Under the pieces are notes generated by a model. The model saw only the letters and a program-made list of their open reading frames with translations. It ran no database searches and was not told the origin of the DNA. This document shows positions 36,510 to 48,190 of a DNA stretch of 64,000 nucleotides, piece after piece (positions within the stretch are counted from its first letter, which is position 1; every line of letters begins with the position of its first letter). The DNA is from Microcebus murinus. Its lineage: Eukaryota; Chordata; Mammalia; Primates; Cheirogaleidae. A program made the translations under genes and the position numbers. The stretch lies in NCBI RefSeq assembly GCF_040939455.1, contig NC_134129.1, positions 19,914,001 to 19,978,000 of the forward strand. Reading direction: 5' to 3'.

Positions 36510-37245
36510 TATTAGGAGTGAACGATTAATTGGATGGGGGGAACAAGGATCACTAAAAATTGTTTCGAGATGATTCTTTTCCTTTTGGAACAATTGACAC
36601 CATAGACAGAGATAAGGAATGCAGAAATAAAAAAAGCAGATTTAGGGAGGCAAGGGCCAGAGACGTGGGGAGGCATAACATAGCGACTTTTGGACGGGTT
36701 GCTTGCGGTGATTTGTGGGCGGCTCAGGTGGTGATGACAACCCGTTGGCAGATGTGTGCTCTGTTCTGGAATTCCTGCAAGATGTCTACCCTGTGGCTGT
36801 AAATTGAAAATGACCACCGTGCAAATAACGCTACAAATAACGGGAGCTGTCCAGTTAAAACAAAGCAAAACAAAGGTCCTGTGACAAAAGTCTGTGGAAT
36901 GTCATTATTGAAGGGCAGACAGAGCAAGAAGATGCAGCTGTCATCTAAATGGGATAGCAGGGAACAAAAGGAAAACCTGGGAGCAGAAGACAGCAGGGAG
37001 GCCACCGGAAAATATAAAAGGACCGAGGAGCGGCCACTGGACTTGGCCACAGTCCTTAATAGTTGATTTTAGCCAGAGGATTTCCAGGGGAAGACGTGGG
37101 GATGGAGGCTGAAATAAAACAAATGATTAAAAGCGAATGTGAAATGAGAAATCAAAAGCATCAAGGGCTTGATAGCTCTTGAAGGACGCCTAAATAGGAA
37201 AAATTGGGAAAGAGAAAAACAGTTCCTAGAAAGTGAATCCACGCC
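36510..37245 (-). repeat. Probable L2 LINE fragment, diverged
   Basis: Pieces follow the reversed L2 internal region: 'caaggatcactaaaaattg' early, then 'gcggccactggacttggcca', 'gattttagccagaggatttc' and 'ggggatggaggctgaa'. The match is interrupted and the middle (36,640-36,870) is not convincing. The frames on both strands, up to 124 codons, have no known domains. Confidence 0.45.
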
Positions 37246-38401
37246 AAAGGAAGGTTTTTGATTTTCACAATGGGAGAAAATTAAGCATCTTTCTTCTGAA
37301 AGAAAGCTATTCTTAGATAAAAATCTGGAGAAAGTTAGATAACACACAATGGAGCATGTCCCTGGAAGAAATGGACAACAGTGGGTTAAAAACCATACGT
37401 GGAAGAAATATTGTAACTGGGAACAAGAAGAGAGACACCTCATCTTTAGAGATGGAGAGATATATGGATAAAACGTACATAAGTTTGATTATTTGGAGAG
37501 TAGAAGTTCGTACCCATGGACTTCAAATTTTTTTTTAAGCAAAAGATAGAATCATTTGCCAGGAATGAAAAAGCATTCGAGGTTGGCTTAGTTTGAGGAT
37601 TGGTTAGGGTTGGATTTCTAGACAGTTTGAACCAATGGAATATTACAATAGATTTGCAGGAATTCCCTTGTAACAGAAATAAGTACACTATACAGGTATC
37701 TTCACATGTTGGAATCTATCATAATTCCAGCTCAGCAATTTTGGGGGTCAGTCATCATATTTTTTTCCTAACCCTGCCACTAATAGGAGATTATGTTTTT
37801 TGCTTGTTTGTTTTAGTGTTTGATATTACTCTTTAAAGAAACTGTGGAAAGCTGAAGTATTGGAAGTCTATGTGAAATGCATAGGGAGAATTTCACAGGT
37901 TATATATTATGTTCTGAATTCTTAAATTATTCAAATTGTTTCAAGCATTTTCTGTTCTATCTGGAGGCATCTTAGTTTTAGAAAATCCAACTCCAGAATG
38001 TTTCATAAGAGTCAGCTGATTTTTCTGCAATCAGTCTTGTACTTGATTTATTGGTTGATAAGAAAAAAAAATACTAATGAAGTTGAATTTACTGCTGGCT
38101 TGTGATTATTGGAATATTGACATTTTAACACTGATTAGACTACACTCCTAATATTATTTTCCTGATAGTGTCCTGTATCACTTCATTGGATTATGAGAAA
38201 ATTCTTATCTTTTTTCCTACTTGTATCTTAAAAATGTTTTTATCCAAACAAAATTAAATAAAAATGTACGTACCATTAATATTTGCAATAAATGCTATAA
38301 CATATATGTATGTTAACCCAAACACTATGTATAGTATTATAATAGCTAAGTGCAAGAGGTTGTTTTTTTCTGTCAGATAATTTTCTGAGGCTTCCAAACA
38401 T

Positions 38402-38404
<3 letters not shown>
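37246..38404. other. Unique AT-rich non-coding stretch
   Basis: About 1.16 kb with no recognised gene or repeat before the GA microsatellite. Confidence 0.5.

Positions 38405-38457
<53 letters not shown>
38405..38457 (+). repeat. (AG)n microsatellite
   Basis: About 24 AG units in an almost uninterrupted array, likely highly length-variable. Confidence 0.97.
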
Positions 38458-38462
<5 letters not shown>

Positions 38463-38861
38463 TCTTAGTCTCTATTGAGTAAGGTACATTCTGCAATTTT
38501 TTTTTCAGTCTCATTGTACTGGCACTAATATTTTATATATTTTAAAACATGCTGAGGACTATTAGATTCATTTCCAGTCTCCCTATTTCCTCTCCTAACC
38601 CAGGAAAAAAAGCTGGCTATTTTCATTATATTACCTATAATTTTCCTTTGGGACATGTTTTGCAGAGTTCTGAAAATCACAAATCCAAAAATTTGCACCG
38701 TTTTTTATGCTATGTTAGAGAATTGCTGAAGGAAAGAGAGAAAAAAGGTTGAGTATGTTTATTTTACTGTAAGAAAAACTAAAAAAAAATCCACAAATTT
38801 ATAAGCTAAAAATGTTTTCTGCAGTTTTAAGGACAGAAATCCCTTTCCTTATTCATCATAA

Positions 38862-39525
38862 GGTCACAGCTCCTCTACCAAAAGACAGATTGACAAGAGA
38901 AAAGCATAACAACTTTATTTAATCAAAGTTTTATATGACACAGGAGCCTGCAAAATGAAGCTCCAAAGATACAGGGGAAATTATACATTTTTATGCTTAG
39001 GTTTGATGAGAAATGGACAGCTGTGCAGAAATATCATATGGGTGGACAAAAAGGGTACAGTCTAATGCTGGTAGACTGAGGTGGGGAAACCAAGCAAGGC
39101 CTGCCAGTTAGATTCTTCTTGGCCTCTTCTGTGTGGCATTCTTTCCTTCTGGGTACGGGGCAGGACCCCTCTGGGAGGAGGATCTCATGACCTACCAGTC
39201 AGACAGGGTAGGTCAGATGATTTCTTTGTGGCCAGCTCCTAGACAGACAGAAGGAAAGGTAGAGGAATAGTTTAGTGTTATGGGTGGCGCTGGGGAAAGG
39301 AGATTCTAGTTTTCATGCCCAGCCTTGGGAAGAGGAATTCTGGTTTCTATGACCCGCTTTGGGGGTAAAATAAGAGGTGAAAGTCAGGAGGGCAGGAGAA
39401 GGTCAGAGAATGCCTTGGTTCTTGAGGCTGCTTCTGAGGCTTTCTGGCGTCCGTTAGTTCAGAGTGCTCAGCATGCCAAAGTGCCACACTTTGGGGGTGT
39501 TGCTTCTTGACCCCAAAACACAGCT
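38862..39525 (-). mobile_element. ERV solo LTR (reverse), class uncertain, ERVL-like
   Basis: Read in reverse it starts with TGTGTTTTGGGGTCAAGAAG and ends with a polyadenylation signal region (attaaataaagttgttatgc) followed by a U5-like 'ttctcttgtcaatctgtctt'. This order (U3, AATAAA, U5) is that of an LTR. I recognise the style of an ERVL-group LTR but cannot name the family. A second LTR of similar structure lies at 62,335-62,866. No internal viral genes are present. Confidence 0.6.
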
Positions 39526-40079
39526 GAATTTCATAATTACGAGAAAAGTAGATTAAAAAATTCAAACATGCTGTGTTTGAACGTGGAGACGAAGCCTAAG
39601 AAAAAAGGAAGGTTGAAACTGTTTAGCGTAGTGAAGGACAAAGGCACGGATAACCAAATGTGTGCATTTTGAAAAGCTTAATGTCTCCTGGCAGTGGGGC
39701 TGCCAGGTTCAGCCCATAAAAACACAGGACGCCCAAATTTGACAGATCTGTGGCATGAGTTTGCCTGGATTTTGCGTGGGCATCTAGTATGTGATCCATC
39801 CACCCTAGCTGGGGAACAGGCAGAACGTGGGTGATGAAAGGGGAGTGAGGTGGAGGCATCTTCCCAAGTCCATCGGTGTGTGGCTGGAGGAGAGTGTGGA
39901 CCCTTCGGGAGTAGAAGCATGCAGCAGAAAGCTGTGCTTTTGGAGGCTGGCATTGGATAGCAAGCGAGCGTAACCTGTGAGGACATATTCAGAGGGCCGA
40001 AATGGGGTAAGGGCACACATGTCTTTACCACCAGTCATCCTCCTTCTCCCCCCTGTGCTTTTTGCTGTTTACTGGCCAG
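39526..40079. other. Unique non-coding stretch
   Basis: No gene. At 39,695-39,790 the phrase 'ctgccaggttcagcccataa' with 'acacaggacgcccaaatttg' faintly resembles the palindromic MITE at 35,158. Minus-strand frames (up to 117 codons) have no known domain. Confidence 0.45.
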
Positions 40080-40255
40080 GCATCTCTGTGGCCTTGGAAC
40101 TAGGCAGACTGAGGTTTCAACCCCAGAACTGTCACTCGCAAGGTGATTGTCCTTAGTCGGGTCCATAAACATTTCCGAGTCACATTTGGCCCAGCCTACT
40201 AAATGAGAAGGTTGTGAAGACCAAATGCTTTCTTAAAACACTTGGGTCAGAGTCT
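40080..40255 (+). repeat. MIR SINE
   Basis: MIR sense: tRNA-like 'gactgaggtttcaaccccag' (B-box region), 'aactgtcactcgcaaggtga', 'cctactaaatgagaaggttg'. Diverged. Confidence 0.7.
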
Positions 40256-40789
40256 TGCCCATCCCAGGTGAAAGGACCGATGACTGGGAGTCCAGAGGGG
40301 CCACCTGTCCAGGCCTCACCTGTGTGAAGACCACTGCATTTACACTTCGGGAATTATCTCTGCAAGAGTCACGCTGACAGTCACAGAAGTAAAGGAATTA
40401 ATGGGCAGTATTCATCTTGCGATTTCAAACTCAGGCGCTGTAGTATACTGTAAGTTTGCAATTTTTTATTAACACCGAAATTATCCTGTAAATATAGAAC
40501 TTTTAAGCATACTTGATTGAGGTAGCAACAGGATAACCTTGTGAGAACACATGGGCAAGAACACATGAGTTTGAATTTATGACAATAAAAAAATTCAATT
40601 GCCTCTTCAGCATCTCTCCCTTTTTAACTTTACTAGGACCTACAAACAAAGGAAGTTGCTTCTCTCGACTATAAAATTGCCTGTTCCTTTCCATCTCCTT
40701 TGTTTCTTCATTTCCCTGTGGCTGTCTCCATGGTTCAACCAATTTCATATATTTGCTTTCTCTAAAATAGCTCTATTTTTCACTCATAC
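40256..40789. other. Unique non-coding stretch
   Basis: About 530 bases between two MIRs, with no gene or repeat recognised. Confidence 0.5.
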
Positions 40790-40970
40790 AGGTGACTTCG
40801 GACAAGTTATGTAACTCCTCTTCACTTTGGTATCCTCATATGAAAAATGGGGGAAATAATTGTTCCTATCACATAGGACTGACATGAGAATTCAATAATA
40901 TGATACAGTTAAAACATTTAAAATGATACCTTGCGGTTAGTAAGCCCTTATTGTCATTGCATAAATACAG
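40790..40970 (+). repeat. MIR SINE
   Basis: MIR sense: 'gtgacttcggacaagttatg', 'cctcatatgaaaaatggggg', 'atcacataggactgacatga', 'gtaagcccttattgtcattg'. Diverged. Confidence 0.75.
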
Positions 40971-41374
40971 GTTTTGCTTCCTGCGGAAATAAGCTTTTTA
41001 CTTTCCATTTTCTGCACACTGATCATGAAAGTCGTGGCATTCTGCCACGGCACTGACCGATTTAGAGAATAACCGTAATATCCCCTTAGGTAGAAGCCTT
41101 CCTATGAGATCATGGAAGTGCTTTCATTACAGGCTTAAAGAGCAGGCAGGTGTCTTGTGCCCAGTCCTTTGTGTAACTCAGAAACTGTGTGCATTATCAG
41201 GTTGCTTTATGTGGGCTGGACTGTCTGGGCCTGTATGCTTTTACTAGGGACAGGTTAACTCTGCCTGCTGTTCCAAAGGTAAGCCCCTTGGCGGCCATGA
41301 CCTGTGATTGTAGTCTACTTCACTGAACTAGAGAACTAGATACTTCGAGGATTAGATACTATACAAGATATTTA
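40971..41374. other. Unique non-coding stretch
   Basis: About 400 bases with no gene or repeat recognised. Confidence 0.5.
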
Positions 41375-41440
41375 TTTGACTTTATAAAGTCAAATTTGAC
41401 TTTATAAAGTCAAATTTGACTTTATAAGTTTGACTTTATA
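41375..41440. repeat. Tandem array of a perfect 20-bp palindrome
   Basis: The unit tttgactttataaagtcaaa equals its own reverse complement. Two exact head-to-tail copies (41,375-41,394 and 41,395-41,414) are followed by two shortened ones (41,415-41,428 and 41,429-41,440). I do not recognise it as a known satellite. Confidence 0.97.
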
Positions 41441-41539
41441 TGGAGGTAGATTTTTAAAAATAGAAAAGATTTCATAAACAATGTTCATCTTTGTATGCTG
41501 CTCAGCATATATAGTGTGTACTCCTTAAGAATTTCTTGA

Positions 41540-41701
41540 ATGTGTTCTGGAACCAGACCACTTGGGTCCAAACCTGATTCTGCCATTTATTTAGCTGTTT
41601 GACCTTTGGAAGTTACTTCGTTGTTCTATGCTGCATTTTCCTTTTTTTTTTTTTTTTTGTGAAATGGATATAATCACAGAGGATTTTTCTGAAGACTACA
41701 T

Positions 41702-41703
<2 letters not shown>
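41540..41703 (+). repeat. MIR SINE with a poly-T insertion
   Basis: MIR sense: 'cttgggtccaaacctgattc', 'gccatttatttagctgtttg', 'tgacctttggaagttacttc', then a run of T (about 41,641-41,658) in the middle of the 'cctcatctgtaaaatgg' region, then 'gtgaaatggatataatcaca'. Confidence 0.8.

Positions 41704-41740
<37 letters not shown>
41704..41740 (+). repeat. (TG)n microsatellite
   Basis: About 17-18 pure TG units, then a degenerate continuation. It sits at the end of the MIR and may have grown from it. Confidence 0.97.
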
Positions 41741-42487
41741 TATGTATATTTATGCGCGGGTATGTTTGCTCATCTGTGTTGTTCACATTTAATTAATTTG
41801 TACTCATTTAATTAAAGACTGTGTGTGCGTGTCTGTAATCTTTTGTGTATCTCACCAGATATATGCTCAATAGATCGTATGTGTTTGTAATTTTATTTTT
41901 TGATTTCACATTGTCTCTCGAAGAGCCTCCTATTTTTCTTTTAGAATTATAACATTTTGCAAAATAAATCTCCCGGCAACTCTCTATAGCCATTCATATT
42001 TTCAAACTTTTAAGACGTGCAACGGTGTTATAAATGTGGTATAGTTTTCTTTTTTTTTATATAGATTAAGAGAGAAAAACGCATGCAAAACTTATAACCA
42101 GTGCTTGCAAGCTAGTCTAGCAGAAAGTAGTCGAATGATAGGTTAGGGATTTAGAAGCTGGCAAAAATGAGGACAGGTGTGACACAGGGCTTTGAAACAG
42201 AGAGTGAAAAGAGTTGGCATGGAGGCAGTTATATTGATACAAAAATGAAGTGGGGATATGGTCTCTAGACAGATTGTGTTTCTGCCTGAAATCTCGGAGG
42301 AGGGAATAAAAGGTAAACACCTTGCTGCACGTCTTCCTCTGGATGCCTTCTGACAGATTGGGTAACAGAGACTGCAGTTTATTTTATGCAGTTGAACAAT
42401 AGCCACTGGTGCTATGTAGACTCTGCCCTTCCCTAAAGACATTGGTATGACCATGGCCAGCTGATCTTTAGAACTGTAACAACTTCT
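41741..42487. other. Unique non-coding stretch
   Basis: About 750 bases. No gene. The segment 42,160-42,470 (minus-strand frame of 103 codons) shows no known domain. Confidence 0.45.
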
Positions 42488-43605
<1,118 letters not shown>

Positions 43606-44689
43606 AGAAGCACTTTAAAAGTCGTTGTAAGGATGGGTCTGGCTCTGAGTTCGTGTAGATACTGGATTACCATCACAGCCCTTGAGAGCACCAAGAAATC
43701 ATTCATGAACACAAACAAGAATAAAATCCTGCGGCCGATAACATTTCTGGTTCACGGGTGGAGTTAAAGACGTGCATTAAAAATGCCTGGAGCAATGAAA
43801 GGCGGTGATGAAAGTGTGTGTGGTGGTGCTGCTCAGCAAGCCTCTGGCAACCACCGACTCTCAAAACCCCCTTTGATCTCTACAAAGTAAGAGAACAGAG
43901 AAAGGAGCTGCCAGGATGATCCAAACAAGTATGAACAATGAAGTCCGAGGGTCTCTTAAAAACAAATCATGCAAAACTCACTAGATTGCTGTTTTGATAG
44001 AGGAGCACCATTTGTGGCTGCCAGGAAGGCGATGGTTATATCTCAATTTCAGTAAATCATCTGTTAGTACCTCAAGCAGTTTTACAAATTGATTCAAATG
44101 GGCTTCAAAGTGAATCTGCTTCTCCTAATGGGGACTGGCAGCGGAGTCCTGACAAATGGCACCATGCAAAATTCTGATGATTTCTGCAGGAGTCAGAATT
44201 AGGTTGCATCTCGAATTTCTTTACTACTAAATGCATATAGGGAGGGAATCAGCATGAAATGTGGGAGACCGTTTAGCAAATCTTGAAGTGAGGTTCCCCC
44301 AACACCAAGAGAAACCAGGTATTAAGGTGAGAAGCCAAACCACTTTGAAAATGTGGAGGCCTGGTCCCAAAGATGAAGTTGCAAGCTAAGCAAAAGAACT
44401 AGGCACGTGTCTCATTGCAGGGGAAGAGAAAACCGCAGTAAAGGTGAGACAAAAAGATGATAGATATGAGCAATAAATGAAAAATGATGCATGTCTTTTA
44501 ATTAAATTCTTATCGCAGAGTTATATTCTCTTTGATAAAATACTCCTGAAGAGTCAAATAGAGCTTTCTTTGTTTTTGCTTTTCTCCGCTAAAAGCTACA
44601 GAATCATGCAGTGAACAACTTAATAAACTGCTACCATGCAGTAGGAGGACCGATATATCAGACCTGGAATTCTAACCATTCTGTGAATA
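43606..44689. other. Repeat-free non-coding stretch, moderate GC
   Basis: About 1.08 kb with no recognised repeat and no coding frame of note, between an L1 and a MIR. It has scattered homeobox- and E-box-like motifs. A regulatory role is possible but unproven. Confidence 0.4.
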
Positions 44690-44930
44690 ATTGTTAACCC
44701 TTAATTGATGCTTCCTATGGTCTTTGGACTCTCCTTATGTTACCCTATTCAATTTTCTTGATAGCACTATGAGATCTGTGTTATTATTGTCTGCATGTTA
44801 CTGCTGAGGAAACGTAGGCTCACAGGGGGTAAGTTTCTTGCCTGAGGTCACCAGGCCAGCAACACTGGGCAAACTGGAATTGGCAACCAGCAGTCTGGCT
44901 TCAGAGGCTGTGTTCTTAGCCCTAACATTT
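44690..44930 (-). repeat. MIR SINE
   Basis: Reversed MIR: 'tagcactatgagatctgtgt', 'gcatgttactgctgaggaaa', 'ggtaagtttcttgcctgagg', and the tRNA-like end 'gtctggcttcagaggctgtg' with 'ttcttagccctaac'. Nearly complete. Confidence 0.8.
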
Positions 44931-44977
44931 CCCTGTTTTGAAACAGTATAGTATGTATCTCCAGAATCTACAACATC

Positions 44978-45562
44978 AAAATCCTCTCTGAGGCCGGGCG
45001 CGGTGGCTCACGCCCATAAATCCTAGCACTCTGGGAGGCCGAGACGGGCAGATTGCTTGAGGTCAGGAGTTCGAAACCAGCCTGTGCAAGAGCGAGACCC
45101 CGTCTCTACTATAAATAGAAAGAAATTAATTGGCCCACTAATATATATAGACAAATTAGCCGGGCATGGTGACGCATGGCTGTAGTCCCAGCTACCTGGG
45201 AGGCTGAGGCAGGAGGATCGCTTGAGACCAGGAGTTTGAGGTTGCTGCTGTGAGCTAGGCTGATGCCACGGCACTCACTCTAGCCTGGGCAACAAAGGGA
45301 GATTCTGTCTCAAAAAAATAAATAAATAAAAATATAAATAGAAACTAATCGACCAACTAAAAATATATATACAAAAAATTAGCCGGACATGGTGGCGCAT
45401 GTCTGTAGTCCCAGCTACTCGGGAGGCTGAGGCAGGAGGATCACTTGAGCCCAGGAGTTGGAGGTTGCTGTGAGCTAGGCTGACGCCATGACACTCACTC
45501 TAACCTGGGCAACAAAGCGAGACTCTGTCTCAAAAAAAAAAAAAAAAAAAAATCCTCTCTGA
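44978..45562 (+). mobile_element. Three-armed (trimeric) Alu with one target-site duplication
   Basis: Body 44,992-45,548. A left arm from ggccgggcgcggtggctcac, a right arm ending 'gattctgtctcaaaaaaata' near 45,330, then a second linker-plus-right-arm (from about 45,331, 'ccaactaaaaatatatat' and 'attagccggacatggtggcg') ending in poly-A. One duplication, aaaatcctctctga, flanks the whole unit (44,978-44,991 and 45,549-45,562), and none is found at the internal junction. The two right arms have different linkers (aaattaattggcccactaat versus aactaatcgaccaactaaaa). Confidence 0.93.
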
Positions 45563-46220
45563 AATTTTACAGCTTAGAGATAGATTACAATTATCTTAGC
45601 TTTGAATCATGCTTTGGACTTTACCAAGAGATGAGACTATATTTTATTTTATGTAATCCTCCCTTGGTGAAGAGACAGAGTGGGCATCATTAATCTCATC
45701 CGTTCAGGTGTTCAGGTTATTTAAATTTACCCCTGCATCTGATTAGCCATTTGTGGAATGCATTAGAACCCAGGTGCTCTGGGTTTGTTTTATTTGTTTT
45801 TGGTTTTTTTTCCTGCATAGCAATCTGCTTCTACTATTCTGCTTCCCAATATCTTATGATTTTATTTTATAAAAAAAAGACTTTTATAAGATTGTTGGAT
45901 ACACAGCATTTATTTGGGGAATAATTTATAATTTTAGAAAATTTACTGGAGTATCTTGATAGTTGAAATAATATATAATAATGCTACTATATACATGAAT
46001 TCCGTAGGTCAAAAATAGAATAATTATATGAATAGTAAAGGAATAACTTTATTGTATAAAAAGAGATGATTTTTTTAAAAAAATTTAAGGCTACTAGAAT
46101 GAAATATTTTTTTTCTTGAGAACAAGAAAATAAACTATTAAAATCTAATGTGCAGATCAATTTATTTTTTAATACAAGATTTTCTTGAGATATACTAGGA
46201 TCCTATATCCTAATACCCAT
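45563..46220. other. Unique AT-rich non-coding stretch
   Basis: About 660 bases with no recognised gene. Slight MIR-like phrases near 45,660-45,780 (tcatccgttcaggtgttcag) are too weak to call. Confidence 0.45.
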
Positions 46221-46318
46221 AAAATCTATGTAGTCATGCCGCGGCACTCACTCGAGCCTGGGCAACAAAGCAAGACTCTGTCTCAAAAAAAAAAAAAAAA
46301 AGAAAATCTATGTGGTCA
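46221..46318 (+). mobile_element. Alu stub: only the last ~66 bases, with target-site duplication
   Basis: Body 46,237-46,302: 'ccgcggcactcactcgagcc', 'tgggcaacaaagcaagactc', 'tgtctc' and poly-A. It is flanked by a 16-bp duplication, aaaatctatgtagtca (46,221-46,236) and aaaatctatgtggtca (46,303-46,318), one mismatch. An extreme 5' truncation during target-primed reverse transcription. Confidence 0.93.
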
Positions 46319-46394
46319 GTATTTTTGCATCTATATGATATATTATGGTATGTTAACACTTCGGTGATAATATTTTTGTCATTAATTTGCATTC

Positions 46395-46677
46395 TTTTTA
46401 TTCATTAATTCAACAGAAAATTATTAAGATTCTGGTAAACTCTGTTGTACATAGAAGATTAGCAAAATTATACATGGTTTCTACCTTTATAAAGCTACAT
46501 TCTAGATTGAGAGGAGGGGGAGAGAGAGAAAGAGGGAGAGTGAGTGAGAGAGTTGGACCCAGGAGAGCATATAACACCGCCCATAGCCTAAAGCCAGGTG
46601 GTCAAGGAAGCTTCCCCAAGGAAGGGAAGCTGAAGCTAAAATAGCAATTATTAAGTAGCAGTTAGCTATTAGGGCAT
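46395..46677 (-). repeat. L2 LINE 3' end, left part
   Basis: Reversed L2: 'tattcattaattcaacagaa', 'gtttctacctttataaagct', 'acattctagattgagaggag', a GA-rich tract (46,513-46,552), then 'ggtggtcaaggaagcttccc'. It is split by the mariner and resumes at 47,960. Confidence 0.75.
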
Positions 46678-47955
46678 TAAATATGAAACGTCTGATTTCA
46701 AGTCAAAACTTTATTATATCTGAAACAAGGAGCAGCAAAATCAATCAAAGTGTGTCTGTAAAACCGTTGACACAGTTTTGCCATCTTAATGGTTGCTTGC
46801 TTATTATGCCAGCAGCGAAGAAACCTGGAGAGTGAGTAGTGATGAAATCGTGAAAGGCACTTTCCACAGCTTGTTGAGAACTGAATATTTCTCCTTGCAA
46901 GAAGTGGTCCAAAGCCTGGAAGAGTGGTAGTCAGTTGGTGCAAGGTCTGGTGGATACCATGGGTGACAGAAAGTTTCCAAGTCCAGTTTCTGTAGTTTGA
47001 GCAGCGTTGTTTGTGTGATAGGTGGTCAAGTATTGTCTTGCAAATGGATTGACCTGTCTCTATTGACCAGTCTCACTCCACTGCTTAATTACAAGCATCC
47101 TCATCATTGTATCCAACTGGTTTGCAGTAGACATCATCCACTGTAATCAACTGACCAGGTTTCATGAAGCCGTAATGGATAATATCAGCACTAGACCATC
47201 AAACAGACGTCATTAGTTGTTTTTTTTTTTTTTATGAATATTTGGTTTTGGACTGTGTTTTGACACTTCAGCTTTATACAACCATTGTGCCGAATGCTTG
47301 CAATTGTCAAAAAGAATCCATTTTTCATCACATGTAACAGTATGGTCTAGAAATGGTCCACCCTTTATGTTGTGACAGCAAAGAAAGGCAAGCTTCGAGA
47401 TAATTTCTAACTCTCACTCAAGTCATAAGGAGCCCATCTATCCAGCTTCTTTGCCTTGCCCATTTGTTTCAAAGTGGTCCAATATTATTGGAGTAGTAAT
47501 GTCAAACCTTGCTGCTGATTCATGCGTAAGGTTGAGATGGATTCGCTTCCACTACAGCTTTAAGCTCATAATTACCCACCTTGGCCTAAGTTTGCCCACG
47601 TGGCTCATTTTTCAAGATTAAAATCACCAGAATGGGACTCCTCAAACAAACCATCGGGGTGTACTATGTGTTCATTAGCCACATCCTTCCCAAACACTTT
47701 GTTGATATTTCAGGCTGTCTGTGTTGCATTGGTTCCACGACAAAACTCCTATTCAAAAATAACATGAATTTATGACTTATCCATGGTTTCACAAAAATTG
47801 CTCAAAAAAAATTTTTTTAAAGATAATCACAAGCCAAAACATGTGTTTGAAAAAATGAGGATGTACCTTTACAATAAAAAGTGTCACAGTGAAATGTCAG
47901 AGATACTACCGACTGTCAGACTCGATACTTAAGGAAATTGGACATTCCATATTTA
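46678..47955 (-). mobile_element. Mariner DNA transposon, nearly full-length
   Basis: The ends form an inverted repeat. The left reads ttaaatatgaaacgtctgat and the right, in reverse complement, ttaaatatggaatgtccaat, with TA at each boundary. The length of about 1.28 kb is the classic mariner size. The transposase lies on the minus strand. It is inserted within an L2 element whose sequence continues on either side. I cannot assign the subfamily with certainty. The terminal repeat does not resemble the 'ttaggttggtgc'-type end I recall for Hsmar1. Confidence 0.9.
46700..47784 (-). pseudogene. Mariner transposase remnant (DD34D)
   Basis: The start Met-Asp-Lys-Ser is visible in reverse at 47,784, followed by 'GTNATQTA' and 'NINKVFGKDVANEH', the N-terminal HTH region of mariner transposases. 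The catalytic core follows. The first Asp is in VTCDEKWILFDNC (codon 47,327-47,329), the second in LQDN (47,035-47,037) and the third in PPDLAPTDYH (46,930-46,932). The second and third Asp codons are exactly 35 codons apart, giving the DD34D spacing that defines mariner. Many stops and frameshifts, such as the stop after MDKS, make it inactive. The longest intact stretch is 46,698-46,943. Confidence 0.9.
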
Positions 47956-48190
47956 ATAACCTAAGAAAAGAAGGGTGAGGAGAACACTCCAAGGAGAAAG
48001 AATAGCACATACAAAGGCCCTGTAGCAGGAGGGAGAATATTGGGTTTGAGGTATTGGAGAGCATGGAGATTGAGGCACAAAATGGATCCAGGAGAGAAGA
48101 AAGGGACAGATAATCCTGTCAGAGATTTCAGACTTCATCTGAGGGCAGTGGAAGACATCGGGAAGTTCATGTTTTGTTTTTACTTCTAGT
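47956..48190 (-). repeat. L2 LINE, right part after mariner insertion
   Basis: Reversed L2 resumes: 'gaagggtgaggagaacactc', 'gcacatacaaaggccctgta', 'gcaggagggagaatattgg', 'cagacttcatctgagggcag'. It continues the element at 46,395-46,677. Confidence 0.75.

Noticed and set aside
41375..41440. CRISPR-like array
   Set aside because: The repeats are directly adjacent, with no spacers, and the DNA is mammalian.
46678..47955. Domesticated transposase gene similar to SETMAR
   Set aside because: The reading frame has numerous stops and frameshifts and there is no adjacent SET-domain exon, although the three catalytic Asp codons remain.
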